Assembly: GCF_005849285.1 (NCBI RefSeq)
Contig: NZ_CP040517.1
Coordinates: 2,734,501-2,798,500, forward strand
Length of the DNA: 64,000 nucleotides
Source of the DNA: Luteithermobacter gelatinilyticus
GTDB lineage: Bacteria; Pseudomonadota; Alphaproteobacteria; Sphingomonadales; Emcibacteraceae
Direction of reading: 5' to 3'
Every line of letters starts with the position of its first letter. Position 1 is the stretch's first letter. Below are positions 1 to 9,378 of this stretch, in pieces. The notes beneath the pieces were generated by a model, which was given only the letters and a program-made list of their open reading frames with translations, made no database searches and had not been told where the DNA came from. The position numbers were made by a program, and so were the translations under genes.

Positions 1-930
1 GGCATGAATCAGGTGTGCGGGTCAGGACTGCGTGCCGTCGCACTTGCCTATCAGGCCCTTAAATGCGGCGACGCGGAAATCATGATCGCCGGCGGCCAGG
101 AAAGCATGAGCCAGGCCCCCCATGCGGCACAGTTGCGCGGCGGAGTCAAGATGGGCCCGGCCACCTTTGAAGACACCATGATCAAGGACGGACTGACCGA
201 TGCCTTCGGAGTCATGCATATGGGTATTACAGCCGAAAACATCGCCGAGCGCTGGCAAATCACCCGCGAAGAACAGGACACCTTCGCCGTCGCCTCCCAG
301 AACAAGGCGGAAGCCGCCCAGGCCGCCGGTCGCTTCAAGGACGAAATCACGCCCGTCATCATCAAAACCCGCAAGGGCGAGACCGTGGTGGAAGAAGACG
401 AATATATCCGCAAGGGCGTCACCTTTGAGAGCATTTCCGGTGTACGACCGGCCTTCAAGAAGGATGGCACCGTCACAGCCGCCAACGCCAGCGGCATCAA
501 TGACGGCGCCGCCGCCACGTTGCTGATGCGCGTGGAAGAGGCCGAAAAACGCGGCCTTGAACCGTTGGCCCTCATCAAATCCTGGGCCACGGCCGGGGTG
601 GATCCGGAGATCATGGGCATCGGCCCGGTTCCGGCCAGCCGTCGGGCCCTGGAAAAAGCCGGCTGGGGGGTGGATGACCTGGATCTGATTGAGGCCAACG
701 AAGCCTTTGCCGTGCAGGCCTGTGCCGTGAACAGGGACATGGGCTGGGATCCGGAAAAAGTGAATGTAAATGGCGGCGCTATCGCCATCGGACATCCTAT
801 CGGGGCCAGTGGAGCACGGATCCTAACTACCCTGCTGCATGAAATGAAACGTCGTGAGGCGAAAAAGGGCCTGGCCACCCTGTGTATTGGCGGCGGCATG
901 GGCGTTGCGCTGTGTGTGGAGCGCCCGTAA
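1..930 (+). CDS. phaA: acetyl-CoA acetyltransferase (beta-ketothiolase), 5' end outside the window
   Basis: This thiolase condenses two acetyl-CoA to acetoacetyl-CoA, the first step of polyhydroxybutyrate synthesis. The window starts inside the gene: the visible part opens with [11 protein letters not shown], which contains the nucleophilic cysteine normally near residue 89, so roughly 85 residues lie upstream. The internal ATG at base 4 is therefore not the start. Further on are NEAF, the catalytic histidine in GHPIGASG and the second catalytic cysteine in CIGGGMG close to the C-terminus. phaB follows 262 bases later on the same strand, which supports the PHB assignment over fatty-acid degradation. 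Confidence 0.93.
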   Translation, partial: GMNQVCGSGLRAVALAYQALKCGDAEIMIAGGQESMSQAPHAAQLRGGVKMGPATFEDTMIKDGLTDAFGVMHMGITAENIAERWQITREEQDTFAVASQNKAEAAQAAGRFKDEITPVIIKTRKGETVVEEDEYIRKGVTFESISGVRPAFKKDGTVTAANASGINDGAAATLLMRVEEAEKRGLEPLALIKSWATAGVDPEIMGIGPVPASRRALEKAGWGVDDLDLIEANEAFAVQACAVNRDMGWDPEKVNVNGGAIAIGHPIGASGARILTTLLHEMKRREAKKGLATLCIGGGMGVALCVERP

Positions 931-943
931 CGGCCTAATCCTC

Positions 944-976
944 GCTGGGGGCGCGTGTGGAAGAGAGCCCCCCAGC
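944..976 (+). terminator. hairpin downstream of phaA
   Basis: An 8-bp perfect stem (GCTGGGGG at 944-951, CCCCCAGC at 969-976) encloses a 17-base loop just after the thiolase stop. No T-run follows, so it may be a 3'-end stabilising or attenuating structure rather than a full terminator. The remaining gap up to phaB shows only a good ribosome binding site (GAGGTGAGGAG) before the phaB ATG. Confidence 0.4.
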
Positions 977-1192
977 AAGAAAGCGCCGCAGCCCGCTGTG
1001 TCCCTCCGGGGGCACATTGTCACGGCGCTGTAACCGGAACACCTTAAAAAAAAGCCAGGTGGGACAGACAGTAACAGGCACAGCATAAACAGACCTAAAA
1101 TGTCATCCCCCTTTTCGAATAATAAAACAACAAACCCATAAACCCAGCAACCCTGAAACTTTAAAAACAGACTTTGAGGTGAGGAGAAGAAA

Positions 1193-1915
1193 ATGACTAA
1201 AGTTGCCATTGTTACAGGAGGCACCCGGGGAATCGGGGCCGCCATTTCCATTGGCCTAAAAGAAGCGGGATATACCGTTGCCGCCAATTATGCCGGCAAT
1301 GACGAAGCCGCCACCCGTTTCAAGGAAGAAACCGGCATTGCCGTCTATAAATGGAATGTGGGGGATTATGACGCCTGCCAGGCCAGCGTGGCAAAAATTA
1401 CCGCGGATCTTGGGCCGGTGGACATTCTGGTCAATAATGCCGGGATCACCCGGGACACCACACTCAGCAAAATGACCAAGGAAATGTGGGATGCGGTGAT
1501 TGAAACAAATCTCACCTCCAATTTCAACATGACCAAGGCGGTCTGGGACGGCATGAAGGAACGCCGTTATGGCCGCGTCATCTGTATCAGTTCCATCAAC
1601 GGCCAGAAAGGCCAGGTGGGACAGACCAATTATTCCGCCGCCAAGGCGGGCGCGATCGGTTTCATCAAGGCTCTAGCCCAGGAAGGCGCACGATATAACA
1701 TCACCGCCAACGCCATTGCGCCGGGTTATGTAGGCACCGATATGGTGCGGGCCGTACCAGAAAAGGTTCTGGAAAAAATTGTCGGTCAGATCCCCGTTGG
1801 ACGGCTGGGCGAGCCGGAAGAAATTGCCCGTGCAGTGGTCTTTCTAGCCGCAGAGGAAGCCGGTTTCGTCACCGGATCCACCCTGACCATTAATGGCGGG
1901 CAATACATTACCTGA
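1193..1915 (+). CDS. phaB: acetoacetyl-CoA reductase, PhaB-type short-chain dehydrogenase
   Basis: It reduces acetoacetyl-CoA to (R)-3-hydroxybutyryl-CoA with NADPH, supplying monomer for polyhydroxybutyrate. At 240 residues it has the usual length. The Rossmann motif TGGTRGIG is at residues 8-15, NNAG at 81-84, and the catalytic triad is Ser134, Tyr147 and Lys151 (YSAAK). The C-terminal GSTLTINGGQY is typical of the family. A strong Shine-Dalgarno (GAGGTGAGGAG) precedes the ATG. FabG is the closest alternative by sequence, but adjacency to the thiolase favours PhaB. A polymer synthase gene is not in the window. Confidence 0.9.
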   Translation: MTKVAIVTGGTRGIGAAISIGLKEAGYTVAANYAGNDEAATRFKEETGIAVYKWNVGDYDACQASVAKITADLGPVDILVNNAGITRDTTLSKMTKEMWDAVIETNLTSNFNMTKAVWDGMKERRYGRVICISSINGQKGQVGQTNYSAAKAGAIGFIKALAQEGARYNITANAIAPGYVGTDMVRAVPEKVLEKIVGQIPVGRLGEPEEIARAVVFLAAEEAGFVTGSTLTINGGQYIT

Positions 1916-1978
1916 AGATCGGATAACGCCTGAAGAACTAGCGCCAAATGCCGCTGGCCGTTGGTTTTGCGTCTTTAA

Positions 1979-2021
1979 AGCTTTCCGGTTTGCGGTTAAG
2001 ATGGCCGCAAACCGGAAAGCT
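1979..2021. terminator. 17-bp perfect inverted repeat after phaB
   Basis: A 17-bp perfect stem (1979-1995 with 2005-2021, beginning AGCTTTCCGG) encloses a 9-base loop, 64 bases after the phaB stop. It is the strongest hairpin I found in the window. No long T-run follows on either side, so termination may need Rho, or the structure may protect the phaAB mRNA end. Confidence 0.6.
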
Positions 2022-2039
2022 GTCCGAAATTTTGGGCCT

Positions 2040-2077
2040 TGGAGTGAATTAGGTCAGCCTCATCACAATTCACTCTG
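2040..2077. repeat. TA-bounded palindromic repeat, copy A (degenerate ends)
   Basis: The arms GGAGTGAATT (2041-2050) and AATTCACTCT (2067-2076) differ at one pairing position and flank a centre containing GTCAGCCT. It is the same length as copies B (10220) and D (27825) and shares their centre. Both terminal TA dinucleotides have become TG here, so this looks like an old copy. Confidence 0.75.
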
Positions 2078-2130
2078 TTGGATCCGGAGAAAAAAAGGGT
2101 GAACATTACGACAAAAGGGAGGCGCAAAAC

Positions 2131-2934
2131 GTGTATCAGGATGTAGTAGCCCTGCGCGCCTTTTATGAATCCCCGCTGGGCAAGGTCGCCACCCGGTTGA
2201 TCCGCAACCAGATCCGGCGCCTCTGGCCCAGTGTCCATGGCATGGAAGTTCTGGGGCTGGGCTACAGCCCGCCTTATCTGGAATGTTTTCGCGACGAGGC
2301 CCGCCACACCATTGCCATTATGCCGGCCCAGCAAGGTGTGCTGCGCTGGCCTCGCCACCATAACACGCCGTCCGGAACATCCCGCTACAAGGGCAATCTT
2401 GCTGCCCTTGCCCATGAAGAAAATCTGCCCGTGCTTGAAGCCAGCATGGACCGGATTCTGATGGTGCATATTCTGGAGCATGCAGAACACAAACGTCATC
2501 TGCTTCGGGAAATCTGGCGGACCCTGGCACCGGGCGGGCGGCTCATTGTGGTGGTTCCCAACCGCATGGGCTTCTGGGCCCGCAGCGACCTGACCCCTTT
2601 TGGTTTCGGCACCCCCTATTCCGCTGGTCAGATCCGTCAGATGCTGGCCGACAACATGCTGACCCCGACCCGCTGGACTTCGGCCCTCAGCCTGCCGCCG
2701 TTCCAGAAACGTACCTTTATTTCACTGGCCGCCGGTCTGGAAAATACCGGCCTCAGATGGTGGGGAAATTTTTCTGGGGTACTGATCATCGAAGCCGAAA
2801 AACAGATCTACGCCACCAATGATCCCGCCGCCCAGCGCAAAGCCGCAACCCGGCCCGTCATCGCCGGCAATCAGATGCGGCGGGCAGATGCAACAGAACC
2901 ATCCAGAAACGCCCTGAGCCGGTCCGCCAGATAA
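2131..2934 (+). CDS. class I SAM-dependent methyltransferase
   Basis: This 267-residue protein belongs to the Methyltransf_11-like group found in many alphaproteobacteria, often near gloB. A glycine-containing motif I (EVLGLGYSPPYL) lies near residues 38-50. A later stretch (HILEHAEHKRHLLREIWR, then LAPGGRLIVVVPNR) matches methyltransferase motifs around residues 113-150. The start is a GTG with GGGAGG about 8 bases upstream; the preceding frame carries no better start. The substrate is unknown. Its 3' end overlaps the convergent hydrolase gene by 64 bases. Confidence 0.75.
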   Translation: MYQDVVALRAFYESPLGKVATRLIRNQIRRLWPSVHGMEVLGLGYSPPYLECFRDEARHTIAIMPAQQGVLRWPRHHNTPSGTSRYKGNLAALAHEENLPVLEASMDRILMVHILEHAEHKRHLLREIWRTLAPGGRLIVVVPNRMGFWARSDLTPFGFGTPYSAGQIRQMLADNMLTPTRWTSALSLPPFQKRTFISLAAGLENTGLRWWGNFSGVLIIEAEKQIYATNDPAAQRKAATRPVIAGNQMRRADATEPSRNALSRSAR

Positions 2935-3845
2935 CGTCGCCCGGCCCAGGCCTGATCCAGAATGCCAAATGACAGAAATGCATGGATGGCGCCTTCAAAA
3001 ACTTTTACCTCGCAGGGCACCCCGGCCGCGACCAGTTTCCGGGCATAGGTCATCGTTTCATCATGCAGGGGATCATATTCCCCCACCACCAACACCGTGG
3101 GCGGCATGATCTCAGGCTTTGCCTGACGCAACGGCGAAATCTCCGGCCGGGATCTTAGCGCCCTGTCCGGCACATACCAGTCTGCCGCCCTGTCGATCCC
3201 CTCACGCGAAAGCAGATAGTCCCCATTGCCCCAGGTCATCCGCGAGGCATAATATTCATGGGGCTGGGAAATATCCAGTACCGGATAGAGCAGAAACTGG
3301 GCCTTGAGCCGCAAGGAGGAACGGGAATGAATTCGCCCTGCTACCGCTGCCGCCAGCGTGCCGCCGGCGCTATCGCCCATCACCGCCACCCGCGCGGTGT
3401 CACAACCGATCTTTTCCCCATGATCCAGCATTTCGCGGGTCACCGCCAGACAATCCTCAAATGCGGCGGGATAAGGATGCTCCGGCGCTAAACGATAGTC
3501 CACACTCAGGAAATTCACCCCGCTCAGGCAACACAGCGCCCGGACCAGCCCGTCATAAGCCGCCACATTGCCCAGAGACCACCCACCGCCGTGAAAAAAC
3601 ACAACTGTCGGCCGTCCCCCCTCAGCCGCCCCAAGAGGAGTATAAAGCCGCACCGGGATTTTGCCCTCAGGGCCCGCCATTTGCAGATCCCGGGTCGCAC
3701 AGCCCGGCATATCCGGCCCGGCAAACCCGGTAAACAGGGCGTAGGCCCCTTCGCGGGCGGTACTGATGTCGATAGGTGAGTCAGGCACCACTTCCTGGCT
3801 GTTGAGCTCCTGGAGCAGCCGGGCCGTTTGACGGTCAATTGTCAT
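2871..3845 (-). CDS. alpha/beta hydrolase, hormone-sensitive-lipase (HSL) family esterase
   Basis: A carboxylesterase of 324 residues, probably cytoplasmic as no signal peptide is seen. The oxyanion motif HGGG is at residues 85-88 and the nucleophile elbow GDSAG has Ser159. Asp258 (EYDPLHDE) and His288 (IHAF) complete the triad, the arrangement of the HSL/lipase family IV. A GGGGG ribosome binding site precedes the ATG. It lies 70 bases from the end of a TonB receptor gene, with an AraC-type regulator beyond, which suggests uptake and hydrolysis of an ester or lipid-like substrate; that substrate is inference. Confidence 0.88.
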   Translation of the reverse strand: MTIDRQTARLLQELNSQEVVPDSPIDISTAREGAYALFTGFAGPDMPGCATRDLQMAGPEGKIPVRLYTPLGAAEGGRPTVVFFHGGGWSLGNVAAYDGLVRALCCLSGVNFLSVDYRLAPEHPYPAAFEDCLAVTREMLDHGEKIGCDTARVAVMGDSAGGTLAAAVAGRIHSRSSLRLKAQFLLYPVLDISQPHEYYASRMTWGNGDYLLSREGIDRAADWYVPDRALRSRPEISPLRQAKPEIMPPTVLVVGEYDPLHDETMTYARKLVAAGVPCEVKVFEGAIHAFLSFGILDQAWAGRRYLADRLRAFLDGSVASARRI

Positions 3846-3915
3846 GATACCCCCTTCGGATCACTAATTATATGGTCTGGTTGCACGGTATGAGTTCGGG
3901 GCTGACATCCCGACG

Positions 3916-6198
3916 TCAGAATTTGTATCTCAGGGTCAGGCTGTAGGTCCGGGGAGCCCCGTAATAGCCCAACTGTACCCCAGGCGAGGCGCTAAGGTCA
4001 AAACCGTGTTCCCGGTATCTCTGATCCGTCAGATTATGTCCCGCCAAGATAAGCGTCCAGTTTTCGTCGGGTGAATGATACCGCACACTGGCGTCCAGCA
4101 GAGCATAGCCATCCTGGGCCAGGACTTCGCTACTGCTGACCGTGAGAAACGTTTTCGAGCGGTAACTGACAGCGCCGGCAAGGGCCAGACGGCCGCCATT
4201 ATCGCCCAGGTCAATATCATAGGCAAGACCCGCCCGGAACGAAAATTCCGGCGCATTGACCAGCGAGCGGTCATCACTGACATCCACGTCGAAATCCCCC
4301 AGCAATTCGTCATAACCACCCCCCAGCCAGGCCATATTGACATCGGCGGTAAAATTTTCCGCTATGAGAGCGGTCAGTTCCATTTCCGCGCCATAAATGG
4401 TCGCCTGCCCGGCATTGTCGAACACCGGCAGGAAATTACCCTGTTCATCAGCAGAAAAGCGGCTGAGCTGAAAATTTTCATAATCGTTATAGAAGGCGGC
4501 CATATTGAGCCGCACCCGGTTGTCAAACAGCGTGGATTTGACCCCGGCCTCATAGCTCCACAGGGTTTCCGGATCAAACGCCTGCGCCCGGTTGGTCAGA
4601 CGACCGTTAAAGCCCCCGCTTTTAAACCCGCGACTGGCGCTGGCATAGATCATGATCTCTTCAGTGATCCGGTAATCCAGGCCGATCTTGGGCGAAAAGG
4701 AGTCCCACTCGTCTTCCGCCACAAACCCTGTCCGCCCGAAGCCGACCCCGGTCCCGAACGCCTCTTCCATCTCCTGCGGGGTGGTAATCCCGGTGCCGAA
4801 AAATTCCTCGCCGGCAGTATCAACTTCCTTTTTCTCCTTGGTGTAACGGGCCCCTAGGGTGATAGAAACACGCGACGCAACGTCATATTTCACTTGGGAA
4901 TAAATCGCCTTGCTGGTATTGGTCTGATCCCGCAGGCTGGCGTTGATCACCGGGAACGGAAACACCCCGATATCCGGCAGGAAAACAAAAAAGTCCGGCG
5001 CCACCGCCCCGGCAAAGGTGGCATCATTTTCGCGGAAATAATAGAGGCCGGAGACCAGCGTGACCCGCTCGCCGCTATAGATGAACTGAATTTCCTGGCT
5101 GAGCTGGTCCTGATCCTCAAAATCATAAATACCAAAAGAGCTGTCCGGAGTGCCATCCAGGTCAATTTCCGTGCGATAATCCATTTCCCGGTAGGCGGTG
5201 ATCGATTTCAGGGTAAAATCCGCCCAGTTATATTCCGCCGTCAAGGCCACCCCGAAGGTTTCCAGTTCTTCCAGGTTGTTGAAGTTCACATTGACGGTGA
5301 AGGGATCGTCTCCCGGGGCCAGAAACCCGCCCGATGGAACCGAAAAAATAGGCGTTTCCCGGTGCGGCGTGCGCGAATGATCCGGGCTGTTGCGGGAACC
5401 ATCCGCCACCAGGTAAAAAGACAGATTATCATCCGGTGTAAACAACAAACTGCCCCGCCAGGCGAAGGTGTCCTTGTCATAATCGTCTTCACCGTCAAAA
5501 AGATTGTTGGCATAACCATCCCGCACTGAATAGGCCACGGCGGCCCGCGCCGCCAGCCTGTCCTCGACCAGCGGGCCACTCAGCATGGCCTTGGCCTGAA
5601 TCGCGTCATAATTCCCATACCCCGCTTCCAGATATCCTTCCCGCTCCTGAGCCGGACGCGCACTCACAAATTTCACCGCGCCGCCGATGGTGTTACGACC
5701 ATAGAGCGTGCCCTGCGGCCCGCGCAGCACCTCGATGCGCTCCGGGTCCACCACATCCAGAAACGACCCCTGCGCTCGCCCCATATACACATCATCCACA
5801 TAAACGCCCACCCCCGGATCGGTAAAGGAAATGGAATCGATCTGACCAACACCCCGAATATAAATCACCGCATTGGCCGCATCCCCCACATGCAGGCTGA
5901 GATTGGGCACATGGGATTGCAGGTCGCCCAAGTCGTCGATCCGTTCCGCAAACAGTGTTTCGCCACTCAATGCCGTCACCGACACCGGCACCGATTGCAG
6001 ATTTTCGCTCTGGCGACGGGCCGTCACAATAATTTCATCCAGCGCCACCACTGCGTCACTGTCCTCCATCGCCTCGGCGGCCATTCCCGCAGACATTCCC
6101 GCAGACATTCCCAACGCCAGAACGCTCCCCATTCCCAGAACGATACCTCTACCCGGGATGCCCCCGCGATAATGTTTGGTTTTTGGTTTTACGATCAT
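3916..6198 (-). CDS. TonB-dependent outer membrane receptor
   Basis: An outer membrane receptor of 760 residues. The N-terminus has a basic stretch and hydrophobic signal region containing a short SAGMSAGM repeat. A TonB-box-like segment (DEIIVTARR) follows near residue 52. The plug domain includes DPERIEVLRGPQGTLYGRN, and the beta-barrel ends in an aromatic residue (TLRYKF), as expected for BAM-dependent insertion. The start ATG has GGGAG upstream. This PupA/iron-complex style family covers siderophores, vitamin B12 and organic substrates. The neighbouring esterase and AraC regulator favour an organic substrate, and I saw no convincing Fur box upstream. Confidence 0.88.
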   Translation of the reverse strand: MIVKPKTKHYRGGIPGRGIVLGMGSVLALGMSAGMSAGMAAEAMEDSDAVVALDEIIVTARRQSENLQSVPVSVTALSGETLFAERIDDLGDLQSHVPNLSLHVGDAANAVIYIRGVGQIDSISFTDPGVGVYVDDVYMGRAQGSFLDVVDPERIEVLRGPQGTLYGRNTIGGAVKFVSARPAQEREGYLEAGYGNYDAIQAKAMLSGPLVEDRLAARAAVAYSVRDGYANNLFDGEDDYDKDTFAWRGSLLFTPDDNLSFYLVADGSRNSPDHSRTPHRETPIFSVPSGGFLAPGDDPFTVNVNFNNLEELETFGVALTAEYNWADFTLKSITAYREMDYRTEIDLDGTPDSSFGIYDFEDQDQLSQEIQFIYSGERVTLVSGLYYFRENDATFAGAVAPDFFVFLPDIGVFPFPVINASLRDQTNTSKAIYSQVKYDVASRVSITLGARYTKEKKEVDTAGEEFFGTGITTPQEMEEAFGTGVGFGRTGFVAEDEWDSFSPKIGLDYRITEEIMIYASASRGFKSGGFNGRLTNRAQAFDPETLWSYEAGVKSTLFDNRVRLNMAAFYNDYENFQLSRFSADEQGNFLPVFDNAGQATIYGAEMELTALIAENFTADVNMAWLGGGYDELLGDFDVDVSDDRSLVNAPEFSFRAGLAYDIDLGDNGGRLALAGAVSYRSKTFLTVSSSEVLAQDGYALLDASVRYHSPDENWTLILAGHNLTDQRYREHGFDLSASPGVQLGYYGAPRTYSLTLRYKF

Positions 6199-6259
6199 TT
6201 TGACGGTTCTCCCTAATGGCTTTTCCCAGCCTGTCTTCAGAATATTTGTGTCTACATCA

Positions 6260-6375
6260 TCTTATCATCGCAACCCGCGTCAGCAGCGGGGGCGATCCAT
6301 ACGATCCACGGATGGCACCCAATCTATGGGCGGCGTTTCTGGCGCTCGCCATGACAGTGCCATCTCATCACCAAA
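6260..6375. repeat. degenerate dispersed repeat in the gap before the TonB receptor
   Basis: The gap between the regulator and the TonB receptor contains GCGCTCGCCATGACAGTGC (6342-6360), which matches 50791-50809 at 18 of 19 bases. It is followed by CATCTCATCA (6361-6370), also present at 51099-51108. The segment ends in a sequence resembling the right arm of the TA-bounded palindrome. No gene is visible here. Confidence 0.5.
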
Positions 6376-6481
6376 CACTTTAGGGAAAAATCCACCCCGA
6401 GAACATGATGCAAAAGATCATAATTTGTGGACAATTTCGCTCAAGAGAGGCTCCCAAAATCCTGCCTATGGAAGAGGTTAC

Positions 6482-7555
6482 TTAATTTTTTCGCGGCGCG
6501 GTCCGCAGCGCCTTGACATAGGCCGCCGGAGTCATACCGTTCCAGCCTTTAAACGCCCGGATGAAACTTCTGAATTCCGCGAATCCCAGGTCTTCGGCCA
6601 CCACCGTGACATGATATCCCTGAGCCAGCATCTGGCAGGCTTTTTTATTCAACACGTCATGGGAAAGCGCCCGGAAGCTGCTGTTTTCCTCCTGCAATCG
6701 CCGGCGCAGCGTCGCGACGCTAAACCCTAACTGACGCGCCACCTGGGGCTGGGCATATATGCCCCGTTCCAGCACCTCCCGCACCTGGGCGGTCACATTG
6801 CCCCGCCGGAGAGGAACCGCCGCCCGCGCCGCGATCATATCCGTGACGCTGTAGTAAATATCCGCCATCGTCGGAGGCGGCGCGGGAAGCCTGACCGGCA
6901 AATCGGCCACGGACAAATCATAAATCAGGGCGTAGGCGGCAGACTGATATCTGACCGGCACATCCCAGAAAGCCATATGGCGGCTTTTAAGAAGGCCGCG
7001 CTCTCTCTTGCTGTAAACTTTACGCAGGGCCCGCATGATCTGCTCCCCCGAAATCAGGCTCAGCATGCCATGCAGAAAAATCAGCACACATTCCAGCGTA
7101 AAATAAATATAGTCACGATTATCGGTCATATAGGGGAAGTTGCTGTCATCAATAAGGTAAAACAGGTTGCCGTCCCGCTCTTCCACCCGATTGTAAGGCC
7201 CGCCATGCAGCATATTATAGGTCTTGGCAATCAACCGCATGGCTTCCCCCAGCGTTTCACAGCCTGTCAGACGGGATAGAATATAACCGGTGGATCCGGG
7301 CATCAGATGGCGGGACGAAAGATGAATGGTTTCATCATTGAGGTCCACGGACAGTTCCCGCAGCATGTGAAAATAATCCACCAGCGGAATGGGCGAAACT
7401 GACGCCGGATCCCGGGTCTTAAGCAGCCGGCTGTATTTGCGCAATGTGGGGCTGGTAAAGCTGTCACGATTCATGTCCAGCAACGGCGCTATATCGGCAA
7501 AGTCAACCGTCAATTCTGCTGTCGGCTCCGCTGCCGGCTGGTGTTCTGCTCCCAT
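6482..7555 (-). CDS. AraC-family transcriptional regulator with AraC-type N-terminal (Arabinose_bd-like) domain
   Basis: A 357-residue regulator with an N-terminal effector domain of the Arabinose_bd/OruR type and a C-terminal AraC double helix-turn-helix. The first HTH is around VARQLGFSVATLRRRLQEEN. The second is VVAEDLGFAEFRSFIRAFKG followed by the conserved MTPAAYVK. The open frame extends to 7726, but the ATG at 7555 has GGGAGCG six bases upstream and begins directly before conserved sequence, so I prefer it. It lies 283 bases downstream of the TonB receptor start on the same strand and may control that receptor and the esterase. Confidence 0.85.
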   Translation of the reverse strand: MGAEHQPAAEPTAELTVDFADIAPLLDMNRDSFTSPTLRKYSRLLKTRDPASVSPIPLVDYFHMLRELSVDLNDETIHLSSRHLMPGSTGYILSRLTGCETLGEAMRLIAKTYNMLHGGPYNRVEERDGNLFYLIDDSNFPYMTDNRDYIYFTLECVLIFLHGMLSLISGEQIMRALRKVYSKRERGLLKSRHMAFWDVPVRYQSAAYALIYDLSVADLPVRLPAPPPTMADIYYSVTDMIAARAAVPLRRGNVTAQVREVLERGIYAQPQVARQLGFSVATLRRRLQEENSSFRALSHDVLNKKACQMLAQGYHVTVVAEDLGFAEFRSFIRAFKGWNGMTPAAYVKALRTAPRKN

Positions 7556-7857
7556 ATCACGCTCCCAAACCACTCTGCCCTGCTTGCGCCATGACGGACG
7601 GAAGATGTTCCTTCCCCTTGAGACACAAATAATACTTATTCCTCCGGACCCTGACAATGGCCGCCTGTGCAGGGCGGTTTTATTCCCACCAATTGGCGGC
7701 AAGAAGGAAGGGCCGAAACAAGACATGTCCTTACAGGCTGTCCTGTGTTAGAATACAGCTGTTAATTGATTGGAATATACCGTTTTTCAGGCAATTTGGC
7801 CCGAAGAAAGCGTTATCCCGGCGCCGATCGGCAAGGAAAAAACCGGGGGTAAACAGC
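7556..7857. other. divergent intergenic region with a leader-like hairpin
   Basis: This 302-base gap separates the divergent AraC-type and nfeD genes. It holds one hairpin read towards nfeD (CCGCC at 7661-7665 with GGCGG at 7673-7677, then TTTTATT). A second GGCGG-like segment near 7692 could pair with the same left arm. No gene or recognised binding site is visible otherwise. Confidence 0.4.
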
Positions 7858-9378
7858 ATGGAAATCATGATCTGGCAGAAAAACAGCAGTATCCTTAAGC
7901 GGCGTCCGTTCGCCCGAACCGGTCCTACTGCCCTGCTCGGGTTCCTGTCCCTGCTCCGGCCCTTCCTTGTGGCCACCGCCCTTATCCTTTCTGCCTTCGC
8001 CTTGTTGCTGTCCAGCTTTTTCGCCAGTTCGGCCCAAGCCGTCCCCGACACAGCCGTGGTGCTCGACATCAAAGGGCCAATCGGTCCCGCCGTCAGCGAT
8101 TATATTGTACGCAGCATCGAACAGGCCCCGGAAGACGGTACCCCCCTGATCATTCTGCGCATGGATACTCCCGGCGGTCTCGATAGTTCCATGCGCGACA
8201 TCATCAAGGCGATCCTGGCCTCGCCGATACCAGTGGCGGGATTTGTTTCCCCCAGCGGCGCGCGGGCCGCCAGTGCCGGCACCTATATCCTTTACGCCTG
8301 CCATGTGGCGGCCATGTCCCCCGGCACCAATCTGGGGGCGGCGACCCCGGTCCAGATCGGCGGCATGCCCAACCCGGCATCACCGGACAAATCGCCCGCG
8401 AAATCTTCCGGAAAATCCCAAGAGGATAAAGAAGGCGCATCAGAAGAAGACAGCAAGGCGCATCCCTCACTTGCCGACAAGGCCGTCAATGACGCCGCCG
8501 CCTATATCCGCAGCCTGGCCGAAATGCGCGGCCGCAATGCCGAATGGGGGGAACTGGCCGTACGGGAAGCCGTGAGTCTTTCCGCGGAAAAAGCCGTGGA
8601 AAACAAAGTGGTGGACATTCTGGCCCGGGATATTGCCGAACTTCTTGAGAAAATGGACGGCCGCACCGTACAGATAAGCGGTCAGGATCAGGTCCTGGCC
8701 ACCCGCAACCTGGAAACGGCGGAAATCGCACCGGACTGGCGTACGGAATTTCTGGCGGTGATCACCAATCCCAGCGTGGCCTATATCCTGCTGATGATCG
8801 GCATTTACGGGCTGATCATCGAATTCTGGAATCCGGGTACCGTTCTGCCCGGTGTCACCGGCGCCATCAGCCTGCTTTTGGCGCTGTATGCGCTGCAACT
8901 GCTACCGGTTAACTATGCCGGGCTGGCGCTTATCCTGTTGGGGCTTGTGTTGCTAATTGCGGAAATGTTCGTGCCGGCCTTTGGCATATTGGGGTTTGGC
9001 GGCCTAGTGGCGCTGGTCATCGGATCGGTGATCCTGATTGATACCGATGTGCCGGGTATGACCATGTCCATGCCGATTGTCGGCTCTTTTGCCTTTGTCT
9101 CGGGGCTGTTGTTGCTCGGCATTATGTATATGGCCGTCAAGGCCTGGCACCGGCCGGTGACCATGGGACCCGAATCCCTGATTGGCGAATATGGGGAAGT
9201 CATTGACTGGCAAGACGGCGCAGGACATGTCCGGGTCCAGGGCGAAATCTGGCAGGCTCAGGGCCCCGCGGAACTGAGCCGCCGGAACCGGGTGAAAGTG
9301 ACCGGCCTGGACGGACTCAAACTGTTCATTGAACGGGACAACGGCAATAACGGACAGGAGCACAAGCATGACGTTTGA
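7858..9378 (+). CDS. nfeD: NfeD membrane-bound serine protease (ClpP-like, NfeD1b type)
   Basis: A membrane protease predicted to cleave membrane or stomatin-type substrates. It has 506 residues from the ATG at 7858, which has a GGGGGT ribosome site; the open frame extends to 7657 without supporting sequence. A signal-anchor helix (residues 27-58) precedes a ClpP/crotonase-like protease domain with nucleophile Ser139 (AASAGT). A low-complexity insertion rich in Lys, Ser and Glu follows, then the lysine-containing helix around [14 protein letters not shown]. Several transmembrane segments come next, and an OB-fold NfeD domain closes the protein. It overlaps the downstream slipin gene by 11 bases, the classic NfeD-slipin pair. 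Confidence 0.9.
   Translation: MEIMIWQKNSSILKRRPFARTGPTALLGFLSLLRPFLVATALILSAFALLLSSFFASSAQAVPDTAVVLDIKGPIGPAVSDYIVRSIEQAPEDGTPLIILRMDTPGGLDSSMRDIIKAILASPIPVAGFVSPSGARAASAGTYILYACHVAAMSPGTNLGAATPVQIGGMPNPASPDKSPAKSSGKSQEDKEGASEEDSKAHPSLADKAVNDAAAYIRSLAEMRGRNAEWGELAVREAVSLSAEKAVENKVVDILARDIAELLEKMDGRTVQISGQDQVLATRNLETAEIAPDWRTEFLAVITNPSVAYILLMIGIYGLIIEFWNPGTVLPGVTGAISLLLALYALQLLPVNYAGLALILLGLVLLIAEMFVPAFGILGFGGLVALVIGSVILIDTDVPGMTMSMPIVGSFAFVSGLLLLGIMYMAVKAWHRPVTMGPESLIGEYGEVIDWQDGAGHVRVQGEIWQAQGPAELSRRNRVKVTGLDGLKLFIERDNGNNGQEHKHDV

Noticed and set aside
6199-6300. Fur box upstream of the first TonB receptor
   Set aside because: Only a loose ATGATAAGATGAT-like stretch is present; no 19-base palindrome matching GATAATGATAATCATTATC.
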